From positions 1 through 57,330 of IMG/VR virus record IMGVR_UViG_3300021963_000149: 57,330 nt of DNA, one strand, 5' to 3'. The first letter of the stretch is position 1; every line of letters begins with the position of its first letter. This document shows, in pieces, positions 45,501 to 54,233 of this stretch. The position numbers were made by a program, and so were the translations under genes. Under the pieces are notes generated by a model. It was not told where the DNA came from and did no database searches. It saw nothing but the letters and a program-made list of their open reading frames with translations. This DNA comes from a virus.

Positions 45501-48500
45501 AGTATAATCTGAAATTTTAAATTCACCACTATATTCGCTATTTTTAACTAAAATTTGATTATTTAAATTAACACTATCATCAACGACAATTTCTTTATTT
45601 CCACTTAAATTATCTTGGGAATTTATGGGAGTGAGTTTATAATAAAGAATGTTAGGAGTATTCTTATTTACTTTAAGAGTAACTTTTGCGTCGGAAGTAA
45701 CTCCAACCGTTCCGCTTTGTGCAATATCAAAAGTGGATTCTGCTCCACTAGTTTCATATTTTTGTGTAAAAAGAGAATCTTTATAAAATTCAAGCGTAAA
45801 CGCAGAATAACTAGTGCTACTTTGTGTATATGATAAAGATGAATCTCCAAGATTAAATGAAACTGTTGAATTTCTATAGAAAGTTAATGGTGGATTAACT
45901 GGAGAAATTGTTCCAGAGGATTGAGTTGATATATCAACAAAGTTGGGAACACTTTGTTGAGTATCAAATTTACTATTGGTTAATTTAATATTATCTTTGT
46001 CAACAACATAAACAAAATATTCTTTATCATTTTTTAGTCCACCAGCGGGAGAAGTTGAATTATGAATTACTTTTTGTCCAGTAATTAAACCGTGATTGTC
46101 AAGATAAATTGAATTTGATGTTGTTCCTACTCCAGCAGCAGTAAAACTTAAATCTGTTGATAAAAGTTTTCTATTTGGAACATTATATTTAAAAGTTACA
46201 GATGTTGAAATGGATGGATTAACACTGATTTCTGCAACATCTCCTCTCAACAATCCATGAGTTCCAGCTGTTGCAACAGTTACAAGATTTTTTTCTATTG
46301 ATGACTTAATAACTCCTGGATATGAAACTTTAAAACTATGATAGTTTCCGGTTCCCAATCCAACAAAATAAAGAAGTCCTTGATGTGAAGTTGTTGAAGC
46401 GATTCCGACAAAAGTACCAGTAGTACCAAGACCGACACGAACAGATGAAATACCAATAAGATCATCGTTTAATTTTGCAACATATAAAACAGAATGATTT
46501 GAAAGTCCATGTGTCGAACCACCACTTACTGTTGCTACGCCTATAGAACTTCCAGTATTAGTTTGATATGTTAATTCATCACCAGTGATTAATCCATGAT
46601 TTGGTAAATAAATGGATCTCGTTGGAATAAAAATCCCAGTAATACCTGCTCCAGGATTTGTAAAGGATAATGTTATTCCTATTCCAATTCCAGAAGTTGT
46701 TCCCAATCCAACAGATTCTATTGGATTAAAGTAGTATTCTTTGTTTATATTGTTGTCAAATGTTGTTTTATAACCAACATTGATTGTAAATCTTCTTGGT
46801 AATTCTTCTAGAACTGTACTTGCAGTGTGAGCTGCAGATACGCTTCCTTCTACTTGTCTTAAAACTCTAATTCTGGAAGAAAGACGGTCTACATTTAAAA
46901 TTTTAACCTTTTCAGATTCAATTGCAAAAACATCATTTTCTCTAATGTTTGAAAAATTAAGATCGCCTAAAACAGAAAAATAAGTAACTATTCCAGTAAG
47001 TGATGCAGCAGAAACTGCTGATGAAAGACTTAACTTATTAGTTGTGACTCCAACTGGATATGAACCCTCTGTTAAAGATGAAGTGGTTGAAACTCCAGAA
47101 ACAACTACGATATCGTTAAATTTAAGGGTATGTGGTGATGTATATACCCCAACAAAATCTCCGTTTCCATTAACAGGATAAAGTTCAACATTTAAAAGTT
47201 TTGTATTTGCAACACTTATTGTACCAACACCAACACCAGATAAACGAGAAACTTTTGCAACAGCAGAAAGTCCTCTAGTAGCATTATTGCTAAAGACAAT
47301 CTTATCGTTGACTTTGTAGTTTGTGCCGCCAGTAAGTATTCCAATAGAATCTACCGAACCTTTTTCGGCAAATTTAATAATCGAATCTTGATTAACATAT
47401 TTGTAAGATTCACTTATATATTCATAACCACTGTATTTTTTATCTAAAGAGTATGGATAGGTATTTCTAATCCAACTGCTATGATTTAAATCATAATCAT
47501 TTTGATTTGAGTCTTTCTTAGTATTAAACTCATTAGGTTTAGCATTAAATGATTTACCAATTAAATACGGGAATGCTGGTTTTTTGTAATTTTTAAATAT
47601 ACCATCTGCTGAAGGAGCTGACTCAAAAGTTGCAAAGTATGCATATGTACCATTAGGATATTCTGGAGTGACACAGAATCTACCATTATTTTCATCAAGA
47701 ATAGTTTCATTTGAAGAGTTCGTCCAAGTAAAATCTTCAACAAAAAATTCTGATGGAAAAACACTGGTAGGAGGTCTATTTGGTTTTAAGTCTAAAGCAT
47801 ATCCAGACTTAAGTTGAGTTACAATTCCTCCAGATTTTGTGCTATATCCATAAGGTCCATATATTGGATATCCATCGTATGACCACCCAATAATTGGTGA
47901 GTGATCTGAATTGGTAGATTCTTGACCATTTACCAAAGTTAAATCTTTTTTGCCATATAAAGTATTTCCATCCGCATCAGTTGCATAAAGAACTCTTCTA
48001 AGAGCTCTTGGAGCATAGACATGAGAGCACTGCAATCCAAAATCAATATTTGTTGGTTTTGATATGAAAGCATCATCTTCGGTTAAATTGTTATAATTTT
48101 TTCTAAATTCATTGACTCTCCAAGTTTGAAGATTTGTTTTAAATTCTGCTCCAACACCTGCCGACTTTACATTAATAAAAGTTGTTGATACTCCATATCC
48201 AACTCCACCATTGTTTATTTTGATAGAGGTAATTACTCCATTAACAATTTCTGGTGTTAAAACTGCTCCTGTGCCGATTCCAGAAACTGATAATTCTGGT
48301 GGAGTATTATAATTGTTGCCACCATTATTAATTGCTACACTTACGATTTTACCTTGAGAAATTACTGGAGTTAATTCTGCATTATTACCGGAGTATAAAT
48401 TAATGGCTGGATATCTTTCAAAATTAAGAACTTCTGATACTCCATAACCAACACCATTATTTGAAAGATGTATTGAAGTAATTTCTCCTCTGACTATTGG

Positions 48501-51500
48501 TTGAGCAATAGCTTTAAAAGTTTCTCCACCAATTGAAGATAATCCAACTTTACCAATAACTTCTACAGAAATATCTTGATAATTGAAAGTATGAGTTCCA
48601 ACACCAACAGATGTTAGGTTTTCATATTGACCTGTTCTGAAATAAAAATCTTTTGTTGTTGTACCAACACCAACAACAGACAGTTTAAAGGAATTTTTGT
48701 CTACTACTGTAACATAATATTCAGAAAGTGTGGAAAGACCTGATATGGAAGTGCCATCAACCGAATACTTGACAATTTCTCCAGTTTTATAATTGTGATT
48801 TGAAATATTAATTATATCTAATGCGGTATTGATTCCCGAAACTCCACATGTTCTCTTTTTATTCTCATATCCAACTCCAGGGTCAGTTATTATAATAGAA
48901 TTTAAAATTGCTTTTCCGTTTAGAGAACTTAGAGAATGAACGCCATCACCATAATTTGTAAAAACAACGGTATTAATACCAACTACAGCATCATTTAAAG
49001 TCTTATGTAATTTTACAGTGTAATCATCTTTTACTGAAACATAATATATCGCGCCAGTATTAAGTCCTACTAATGCGGTTCTACCAAAAGTTTTATATAC
49101 AACTCGCTCAGCATTTCTTAATTTATGATAAGTAGAAAATCCAATAGATGAGTTTGCAGACCCAATTCCAATCGCTGTACCAATTCCAGATGCATTAAAT
49201 GAAACTTCATGGGGAATTGTAACTAATTTTGCTTCGGCTTTAGCACCTTGTCCATTTCCTCCATTTATTTTGATAGTTGGAACCTCTACATAGTCAAAAC
49301 CAGAATTTAAAACTCTAATTTCAGCAAAAGATCCTTTAACCGAACAATATCCAGTTGCTCCTATTCCAACATCATCAGTTATACTTAAAACTGGTGGAGA
49401 AACAACATCATAATTTTTTCCTCCAGAAACAATATCAATTGAATTGATTTTACCATAATAAACAATATCTCTTGACTTATAATTTAAAATTTCTACACCA
49501 TTGACCAAAATTCCATTATATCCAATTGTTGTTTCATATATTTTTCCATCATTAATTGGAGAATCTATTTCTCTCAATAATTTTTGTGGTTCTATAAATT
49601 TCCCTTTATAATCATATTTTTCAATAATATTATTTTGAATCGATATTGTATCACTTCCATCAGTTTTTACTTTTGCAAAAATGTTATTGTAAATATTCGA
49701 TCTACTTTTTGCCAACTTTACACTTTTTTCATCAATTCTTTGTACAAAGTATAGTCCCTCTTCAAAAAGTGAACTTATGACATATTCTTGTAAAATTGAT
49801 TCTCCACTAGAGTCTATCGTAACTACAGATCCTTTTTCTGGTGTATAGTAAACAGCATCACCAGTAAAAAAGTTGTGGTCTACAACATTAGTAAAAGTTA
49901 AAGTCTCTTCATTTTTATTGAAAGTTCCACTAAAAGTTATTTTTTGAGTTTTTGGTCCAAATTTTACACCAGTTGGTGATAAAGGTTCACCAAAAGATGG
50001 TAAAGAAGAAGATGCTACCAAAATTTTATCAGAATCCAAATACACATTTTGAATATTTGAAGTAATTTTATTAAGATTTTGGTGCAGACTAGAGTCTATC
50101 TTTGTAATGGTTCTTCTGACTTTAATAATTTGTGATGAATCATCAATACCAAGACCTCTAATTAAACATGTTTGATTGTTAAAAACATCAAACACAATAA
50201 ATTTATTTGATAAAATTTCGTTGTTTTTGTTAATTAAAGAAACACCATCACCTATTCGAAGAATATTGACATCTGTTGTTACTAATCTGTATGTATTATT
50301 TGTAGAATCAATTAAAGTCAACGATGAAACATCATAACTTTGAGCGGTATTAAATAACCATCCATTTGCTTTTTTATTATTAGATACCCTTCCTAAGGTT
50401 TTAAATTTAACTAAAGAACCAGATTGCTGATACTTTGTATTTTGTGGAATATTGAGTTGATTTAAAACAGATCTAATTTTAACTTTAATTCCATCTGTTG
50501 AGCCAGCTCCAGCGGCATAAGCATAAGTATTTTGATCAATATCAGTTTTATCTAAAATTGTTGTTGTAATTGCATTAGTTGATATACCAAGAAACTGGTT
50601 GATTGTCTTATCGGAATAAGTTAAAACTCCAGATGTGCCATTATTGTAAACAAAAGATAAAGTTCCTGTTTTTGGAAATCCTAATGTAGAATCAACATCA
50701 AGAAAAGTTTGTCCAGCACCAACATTACCTATAATTTTTGTTTTGGAGTGAATGGAAAGATTGCCATACAATAACTCCGCAGAACCATCATTCTGGGTGT
50801 AAGAACCATCGATGCTTACTTTGTAATAAGTATCGGTTAAAACGCCAACGGAAACTCTTTCAACGCTTGCTACAGGTGCATACGCTTTTGAGATATTCTC
50901 AAATTCATCTTGGAAAAGAGTTTTATTTTGTAATTCAAAAGGATCTCCAGAAATAGATTCTACAATCAAATCTCTTGTTTTTCTATAATTTGCATTAGAT
51001 GGGGAAATTACATAATCTCTTGGTCTAATAATACTTACATCTTCACCATAAAGAGATTTGAAAAGAATCTTAAATGATTCGTCTGTTCCTCTGGTTGAGT
51101 AAAAGTTTTTTGATTGTCTAATAAATTGTGGTTGATTTAATCCATCAACAAGATTTCTACCCTGCAAACCTGGTAAAACTTGTTTTTTGACTTTTTTTAA
51201 AAATTCTTCCAAAAATAAAACACTCAAATTTTCTACTATTGCTTCATTTGAGTGATCATCTGCTACAGAAGTTGAAAAAATTAAATCTTCTGGATTATTT
51301 GGATCTGTAAATGAGGTAATTCCACTAAATCCCCTTACACACCCAACAAAAGAAACATTGGTTTTACTAGTATATGTAATTACCTCATTATCAATTTTGA
51401 TGAGTCCGTAATTTGCGGGAAATCCTTCTGTATTTTCAACATTTATCGTTGTATCAAAAGAATCGATACTTTCAGTGAGAGTTGTGGATTTTATAATTTT

Positions 51501-51683
51501 TCCACAAGAATCTAACTTGATGTAAGAATCAATATTTTGAATTAAATCAACAGGAGCTCCCTGATATTCTTGTCCCAAATAATATTGAGACAGGAACTCA
51601 CCAATTAATGGAAATTCTTCTTGGACATAAGAAGGTAATTGATTTCTTACAATTTTGTTAAACTGAACTCTCTTTTCTGTCAT
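39537..51683 (-). CDS. Giant baseplate protein with gp7-like N-terminal part and YHYH-type domain
   Basis: 4048 residues, the largest gene here. Residues about 15-220 (IGEFLSQYYLGQEYQGAPVD and SKNFYSTRGTDESFKILFKS, then LYGEDV) resemble the C-terminal third of T4 gp7 (SYDFYSTKGIEASYKFLFKV, then LYNEEVEI). The order 6-this-8 is that of genes 6-7-8. No counterpart of the gp7 N-terminal domains is visible. The remaining 3800 residues hold many GxGY repeats, RG-x-GT modules, a domain at about 1210-1375 (HSPIIGWSYDGYPIYGPYGY; RFCVTPEYPNGTYAYF) of the YHYH family, and two NLVHDGTEVEMLEYG-type modules also seen in the fibre-like protein. Probably a wedge protein with a large external appendage. Confidence 0.85.
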   Translation of the reverse strand: MTEKRVQFNKIVRNQLPSYVQEEFPLIGEFLSQYYLGQEYQGAPVDLIQNIDSYIKLDSCGKIIKSTTLTESIDSFDTTINVENTEGFPANYGLIKIDNEVITYTSKTNVSFVGCVRGFSGITSFTDPNNPEDLIFSTSVADDHSNEAIVENLSVLFLEEFLKKVKKQVLPGLQGRNLVDGLNQPQFIRQSKNFYSTRGTDESFKILFKSLYGEDVSIIRPRDYVISPSNANYRKTRDLIVESISGDPFELQNKTLFQDEFENISKAYAPVASVERVSVGVLTDTYYKVSIDGSYTQNDGSAELLYGNLSIHSKTKIIGNVGAGQTFLDVDSTLGFPKTGTLSFVYNNGTSGVLTYSDKTINQFLGISTNAITTTILDKTDIDQNTYAYAAGAGSTDGIKVKIRSVLNQLNIPQNTKYQQSGSLVKFKTLGRVSNNKKANGWLFNTAQSYDVSSLTLIDSTNNTYRLVTTDVNILRIGDGVSLINKNNEILSNKFIVFDVFNNQTCLIRGLGIDDSSQIIKVRRTITKIDSSLHQNLNKITSNIQNVYLDSDKILVASSSLPSFGEPLSPTGVKFGPKTQKITFSGTFNKNEETLTFTNVVDHNFFTGDAVYYTPEKGSVVTIDSSGESILQEYVISSLFEEGLYFVQRIDEKSVKLAKSRSNIYNNIFAKVKTDGSDTISIQNNIIEKYDYKGKFIEPQKLLREIDSPINDGKIYETTIGYNGILVNGVEILNYKSRDIVYYGKINSIDIVSGGKNYDVVSPPVLSITDDVGIGATGYCSVKGSFAEIRVLNSGFDYVEVPTIKINGGNGQGAKAEAKLVTIPHEVSFNASGIGTAIGIGSANSSIGFSTYHKLRNAERVVYKTFGRTALVGLNTGAIYYVSVKDDYTVKLHKTLNDAVVGINTVVFTNYGDGVHSLSSLNGKAILNSIIITDPGVGYENKKRTCGVSGINTALDIINISNHNYKTGEIVKYSVDGTSISGLSTLSEYYVTVVDKNSFKLSVVGVGTTTKDFYFRTGQYENLTSVGVGTHTFNYQDISVEVIGKVGLSSIGGETFKAIAQPIVRGEITSIHLSNNGVGYGVSEVLNFERYPAINLYSGNNAELTPVISQGKIVSVAINNGGNNYNTPPELSVSGIGTGAVLTPEIVNGVITSIKINNGGVGYGVSTTFINVKSAGVGAEFKTNLQTWRVNEFRKNYNNLTEDDAFISKPTNIDFGLQCSHVYAPRALRRVLYATDADGNTLYGKKDLTLVNGQESTNSDHSPIIGWSYDGYPIYGPYGYSTKSGGIVTQLKSGYALDLKPNRPPTSVFPSEFFVEDFTWTNSSNETILDENNGRFCVTPEYPNGTYAYFATFESAPSADGIFKNYKKPAFPYLIGKSFNAKPNEFNTKKDSNQNDYDLNHSSWIRNTYPYSLDKKYSGYEYISESYKYVNQDSIIKFAEKGSVDSIGILTGGTNYKVNDKIVFSNNATRGLSAVAKVSRLSGVGVGTISVANTKLLNVELYPVNGNGDFVGVYTSPHTLKFNDIVVVSGVSTTSSLTEGSYPVGVTTNKLSLSSAVSAASLTGIVTYFSVLGDLNFSNIRENDVFAIESEKVKILNVDRLSSRIRVLRQVEGSVSAAHTASTVLEELPRRFTINVGYKTTFDNNINKEYYFNPIESVGLGTTSGIGIGITLSFTNPGAGITGIFIPTRSIYLPNHGLITGDELTYQTNTGSSIGVATVSGGSTHGLSNHSVLYVAKLNDDLIGISSVRVGLGTTGTFVGIASTTSHQGLLYFVGLGTGNYHSFKVSYPGVIKSSIEKNLVTVATAGTHGLLRGDVAEISVNPSISTSVTFKYNVPNRKLLSTDLSFTAAGVGTTSNSIYLDNHGLITGQKVIHNSTSPAGGLKNDKEYFVYVVDKDNIKLTNSKFDTQQSVPNFVDISTQSSGTISPVNPPLTFYRNSTVSFNLGDSSLSYTQSSTSYSAFTLEFYKDSLFTQKYETSGAESTFDIAQSGTVGVTSDAKVTLKVNKNTPNILYYKLTPINSQDNLSGNKEIVVDDSVNLNNQILVKNSEYSGEFKISDYTENTFLYNLTKYPESSSYNSSQSEISYTTDSINAFGPIFSTKISDKGKGYSKVPGITTVASTYGTGAILEASSKTIGKIKTTKIENIGFDYPSDLTLKPDASIPQVLKVEPLTGFDYIGITSFGTGYTIAPKLIVLDGKTKNIIDDVDLKYVLGKDKVEIIQNSLKLSNTKPTIIPTENPNGVRVSTITYNTATQEVTATLKTEYSDSFPLSVNDKILVEGVSVGVGSTGKGFNSSSYNYSLFTVTKTHPNLGGGAGIVTYTMSGYVNDGEYPGNFDSENSSMTLVPEKYFPQFNPVLKSNNFVKSNEVTDGNASGVVFDWDTDSKYLTVETSHTFTAGKIINSPQTGAKGLIKEVVAFESNYGLDYYSVVENGWEYSTGFLSDELQRIHDNEYYQSFSYSIKSKVPYEEWSDVVSSLNHTSGFKKFSDLQIESKLPSLLVDTLTLRPIGTVTNQLDLISSYDLNCVPNFDLVSETYLSNNTLAFSDEIIFKTRILTDYAESISNRVLTIDDVSGEFNNNPRSTPYTEVFRKRLADGRAQKFIVYVRDRLYTGERQIMMVTVLNDIGRGFSMINQYGRVESVLDLGSFDYVVDGSDGVLNYYPTKYTLNNYNVVPLAYNIDQLDMGTTNLASIGSTTIGVSTASGFNGALVSIATSSILANGAIAQTMVTLAGVGTTSSGTRSAKILVNIETDDGRCEYEELNLVHDGTEVEMLEYGQLTIHSLDAFSSSGLGTYYPYFSGSDIKIDYTPAVGIVTAKLNTVVVAISSEGYTGLGTFAMSYGQLTAKSTNIAASGSPSAVGVASYFNDYDAAYCLVQVSDTTNNNHQFCEIIILDDNNEVYLTEYANVETSAGLGTFGGKRTGDITELTFTPNSGINAHIKTLTHALRISENPSGEAYKDFNNASIDSGFVIYVGTEATIKKDFNLTHKTYPIFKRVFDGTDSNIVDVADNSVILPNHFFVSGEEVSYAPQTGITTNCIGIGTTSIIGIGTTDKLPSSVFVIKVSENKIRFAATAENALKRNPVALDITSVGIGTSHSITSKNQNQKVLVSIDNAIQSPIVGTSVTTSLSREFLVTEDVAYFSGITSFFGADYVQVDNEIMKVLGVGIGSTNAVKVARSWLGTTIAGHSTGAKVTKIQGNYNIVDNMIYFIEAPYGNNPIGSITDPPQYRDWIGITTSSSFNGRVFTRSGIQGGTEETYAKNYVYDDISQNFTGQTKNFTLTSNKSNVIGVATNNAIVLVNGIFQGPGLTYDYTLNEASGITTISFTGTASSVAYDPNNANIPVGGVIVSVGSTAGFGYQPLIGAGGTAVVSAAGTISLVSIGNSGSGYRVGVQTVRVGVALSSRETPNIEFIGTAVVSNGHVVSIAITNPGVGYTSTNPPYVVIDPPLSYTNIPLVYSADSAGGGGAQGKINVVVGQGSSVIDFEIVNTGYGYGVGQILTVPTGGLTGIPTTSSANFKEFQITVQESDKDSFSAWSVGQLQVLDNFSNLFNGTRKTFPISNNGNRLSIQAKPGSNITVQDTLLIFINDILQVPGESYTFTGGSSITFEEAPKSGDALKFIFYKGTGGSDVIDREVIDTVKAGDDLTIGYSNVLNQQSFLQQSTRTVTEVTSSNSTDTTVYYGPGLSEDNTLYRPVEWCRQTEDRIIDGQVVSKARELYEPLIFPSSYLIQSVGIGSTVVFVDNIRPFFNPTNENVVSVDFQKEIIIVNNTDKISAAATALVSAAGTISSIVISNGGVGYSTNPEVNIQNPIGLGTTARALATSVISAGGTVSSISVTSPGTGYTDTNPPVVLIGPPTFTTEDNTIVSYQGDYGIITGISTTSVGAAVTGIVFDLVIPQNSSLRNADVTSFTTRSGIDTGYYFIVYNSNVGNGVTSLGEGNSVVGVGTTFLDNIYRVASVGIATTGAIGLGVTVVTRVTVSVSSFNGLTIPGLGYSSFYGEYSWGRLLLSERNKLQSYNVTTTKGIVGIQTGPVVKRNKSLKYQNYSS

Positions 51684-51688
51684 GTCTT

Positions 51689-53623
51689 CTATCTAACAAT
51701 ACTTTCGTTATGATAACTTGAACTTACTTTATAGTTTGAACCTGCAGGATCTAATCCAGAACTGATTTCATCAATAATCATTTCAACATTACTTCTATCT
51801 AGTTGCAAATATAAATCCTGTAAACCAATTACATCATTAGAAGTAGGAATTCCAGATATTTCTAGAATTTGTTGTCCATCTTTTATTTTTCCAGAGATAA
51901 TATTCACTGGATTAAGTGTAACACGACCTTTTTTGTAATCTATTTTACCAACATTTCTTCTTCTAACTACTGGAGTTGTTGAACCAGCAGAAGGAAGGGA
52001 GAAAAGTGAAATAGTTCCAGTTTTTTTATCTGAATTTGGAACATCAAACAAATAAACATCATCAGATATGTCAATAATTTTAAATGCGCTAGACTTAATG
52101 TTATATCCACTCATTGATGCAATATGAATTTCATTTCCAAAGTCAATTGCGTACTCTGCAAAGGTGTTTAATGCAATTCTTACATCTCTTCTCATTTGAA
52201 CGGTTGTAATATTTGATGTGATGGAAGAATGACTTTGATCAATCACTTTTAAAAGTTTACTGTATTTAAATCTTGCTCCATATCTATTTAATTCAGATGA
52301 TTCGGCGTACTTGTTGATATTTGATTGAACTAATGTTGACACGAAAGATGCATTTGGTGCTAGATTGCTGTTATAGTAAACTTTACTGTCAATTTCAACA
52401 TACAAATACTTAAGATCTAAAATTTCTGGTACAATTCCAGCAACAGCGTACTTTTTTAAATCTCTTTTAATATTTTCTTTGATTGAATTCGGAACAAAAT
52501 CGCCAATTCTTGGTTTTATGCTGATAAAAACCTTTCCATACTGTGGTGGTATTAATTCCTCACCACCAAATACTGAAATTGACTCTGCTTCGGGGTAAAT
52601 TTTGTTTGGAATTAAAATTTCATAGTCATTTGATGTTAAAGCTCTGTTTTGAGTTGAATATACATGAGGAGCATATTTGCGAATTGAATCAACACTCTCT
52701 ATTTGCTCTCCACCGCTTGAAGGAGTTGCTGCACTAATCAAAGAAATGCCACTTGTAATTGTATATTCAACAGAATTTCTTGTATATGTCAGTTTTCCAC
52801 TAAATGTAAAGTTACTAATGCCGTTTGCAGAGTCTCCATCAGTCACAATATAGGAAACTTCGATGACATTTCCATCTTGAAGTGCTTTTCCAAATTTTCC
52901 ATCACCAAAAACAAGTTCATATTGCTCATCTTCAACTTCATTGATGAAATAAATTGTTGAATTGCCAGTGACTACAGATCCAGTTGTATCGTCAAAGAGA
53001 TTATCTTGTCGTGTATACCGAACTGACACTGTAGACAAGTTACTTGGCTTAACGCTCACCTTTAAAGTGTCCAAATCAATACCCGAATTGGGCAAAATAA
53101 ACCTTTGAAATGGATTTCTGGAAGAATACTCAAAACTTTGCTCAATAACCGTTCCTTGATAGACTTCAAGACTGTCAAAAGTTGCAATTCCATCAACTAC
53201 AGAAATGGATTTGTCCTCAGTAATTCCAAAAACATAAGATTGCCCTGCAAATTGATTACTAGTTGCTGCAACAGGACCTTTTTTGAGGACTAAAGTAGAT
53301 GGAGTTGGTGAGATATTTGTTGTATCTACAAAGAAGTTAATAGATGCACGAGATGACTTCTTTGATCTTGGCAAATATCCAATATTGCGTGCAAGTGCAA
53401 CAACATTTTCTCTTAAAGTTGCACTATCAAGAAATACCTCATTCGCAACCATGTTTGCATTGTATGAGGTGATGTAAGTATTGTATGCCAGAACATCAAG
53501 AATGGTTGATAAATTGGACCCATCAAAGTCATAATCCGTAAAATTGGAATTTGATTTTAAATAGTCTTTTAAAGTTTGTTTTATCTGGTCAAAATCGAGA
53601 CCAGTGAAGTTTTGAAGTGGCAT
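51689..53623 (-). CDS. 6: gp6, baseplate wedge protein
   Basis: 644 residues (T4 gp6 is 660). The N-terminal NFTGLDFDQIKQTLKDYLKS, STILDVLAYNTYITSYNANM, FLDSATLRENVVALARNIGY and the later EEQYELVFGDGKFG-type strand are characteristic of gp6 and related J-like wedge proteins. It forms the inner ring linking the six wedges. It abuts gp25 with no spacer. Confidence 0.95.
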   Translation of the reverse strand: MPLQNFTGLDFDQIKQTLKDYLKSNSNFTDYDFDGSNLSTILDVLAYNTYITSYNANMVANEVFLDSATLRENVVALARNIGYLPRSKKSSRASINFFVDTTNISPTPSTLVLKKGPVAATSNQFAGQSYVFGITEDKSISVVDGIATFDSLEVYQGTVIEQSFEYSSRNPFQRFILPNSGIDLDTLKVSVKPSNLSTVSVRYTRQDNLFDDTTGSVVTGNSTIYFINEVEDEQYELVFGDGKFGKALQDGNVIEVSYIVTDGDSANGISNFTFSGKLTYTRNSVEYTITSGISLISAATPSSGGEQIESVDSIRKYAPHVYSTQNRALTSNDYEILIPNKIYPEAESISVFGGEELIPPQYGKVFISIKPRIGDFVPNSIKENIKRDLKKYAVAGIVPEILDLKYLYVEIDSKVYYNSNLAPNASFVSTLVQSNINKYAESSELNRYGARFKYSKLLKVIDQSHSSITSNITTVQMRRDVRIALNTFAEYAIDFGNEIHIASMSGYNIKSSAFKIIDISDDVYLFDVPNSDKKTGTISLFSLPSAGSTTPVVRRRNVGKIDYKKGRVTLNPVNIISGKIKDGQQILEISGIPTSNDVIGLQDLYLQLDRSNVEMIIDEISSGLDPAGSNYKVSSSYHNESIVR

Positions 53624-54025
53624 TTATCGTGTTGGCAACAAGACGAATTCTAATTGTTGAGCAGGAATATCTGCTCCGACGATTCTGTATACAATAACAA
53701 CATTAAATCCATTATTATCATAGTCTGGAGTTGCCTCCACACTCACTAAACTTACTCTTGGTTCATAATTCCGAATTGAATTTTCAATTTCATCTTGAAT
53801 TGTGACCGCAGTAATGTCATCAATATTTTCAAAAAGAGAACGAGTTACATTTGAACCAAAATCTGGGTCAAAAAACTTTTCTCCAGGAAAAGTAAATACA
53901 ATATTACGAATAGAGCGGGCAATAGAAGTCTCATTTTTTAAGGCAATCAAATCATTATTCAGGGGATTAACCTGAAATGACATACTGATGTCCTTAAATG
54001 CTTGACTTACCCGCTCTAAAGGCAT
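53624..54025 (-). CDS. 25: gp25, baseplate wedge / sheath-initiator protein
   Basis: 133 residues (T4 gp25 is 132). Contains the family signature around ARSIRNIVFTFPGEKFFDPD, followed by FGSNVTRSLFEN and IENSIRNYEPRVSLVSVEAT. The EPR motif is the conserved core of gp25/GpW-like proteins, which connect the baseplate to the first sheath ring. It is the first gene of the baseplate operon; ATAAATA lies about 21 bases upstream. Confidence 0.97.
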   Translation of the reverse strand: MPLERVSQAFKDISMSFQVNPLNNDLIALKNETSIARSIRNIVFTFPGEKFFDPDFGSNVTRSLFENIDDITAVTIQDEIENSIRNYEPRVSLVSVEATPDYDNNGFNVVIVYRIVGADIPAQQLEFVLLPTR

Positions 54026-54045
54026 GGATGATACAAATTCTAACT

Positions 54046-54052
54046 TATTTAT
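54046..54052 (-). promoter_or_regulatory. Late promoter (ATAAATA) for gp25-gp6 operon
   Basis: Minus-strand CATAAATAAG, about 21 bases upstream of the gp25 ATG, in the 40-base gap after the 55-residue ORF. Confidence 0.55.
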
Positions 54053-54065
54053 GGGTAATTTTTAA

Positions 54066-54233
54066 CTAAAATTCAGACAAAGGAATGGGTTCGGTGCCAT
54101 ATTCCCAATCATCATAGTCTTCATCATTGCGAATTTTAGCATGTAACTCTTTTTGCAATGAAAAATCATGTTTTTTTGGAGTTTGATTGTCATTCGCAAT
54201 CTCTCTCAACATTTTTTTCTCGTTGTTTTCCAT
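54066..54233 (-). CDS. Small acidic ORF, unknown
   Basis: 55 residues (MENNEKKMLREIANDNQTPK at the start, DWEYGTEPIPLSEF at the end), hydrophilic. It overlaps the end of the 231-residue gene by 44 bases in another frame. An AGGAG-type site (cAGGAGC) lies just upstream of the ATG. No family recognised; the end motif DYDDWEYGTEPIPL looks like a conserved short linear motif. Confidence 0.55.
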   Translation of the reverse strand: MENNEKKMLREIANDNQTPKKHDFSLQKELHAKIRNDEDYDDWEYGTEPIPLSEF

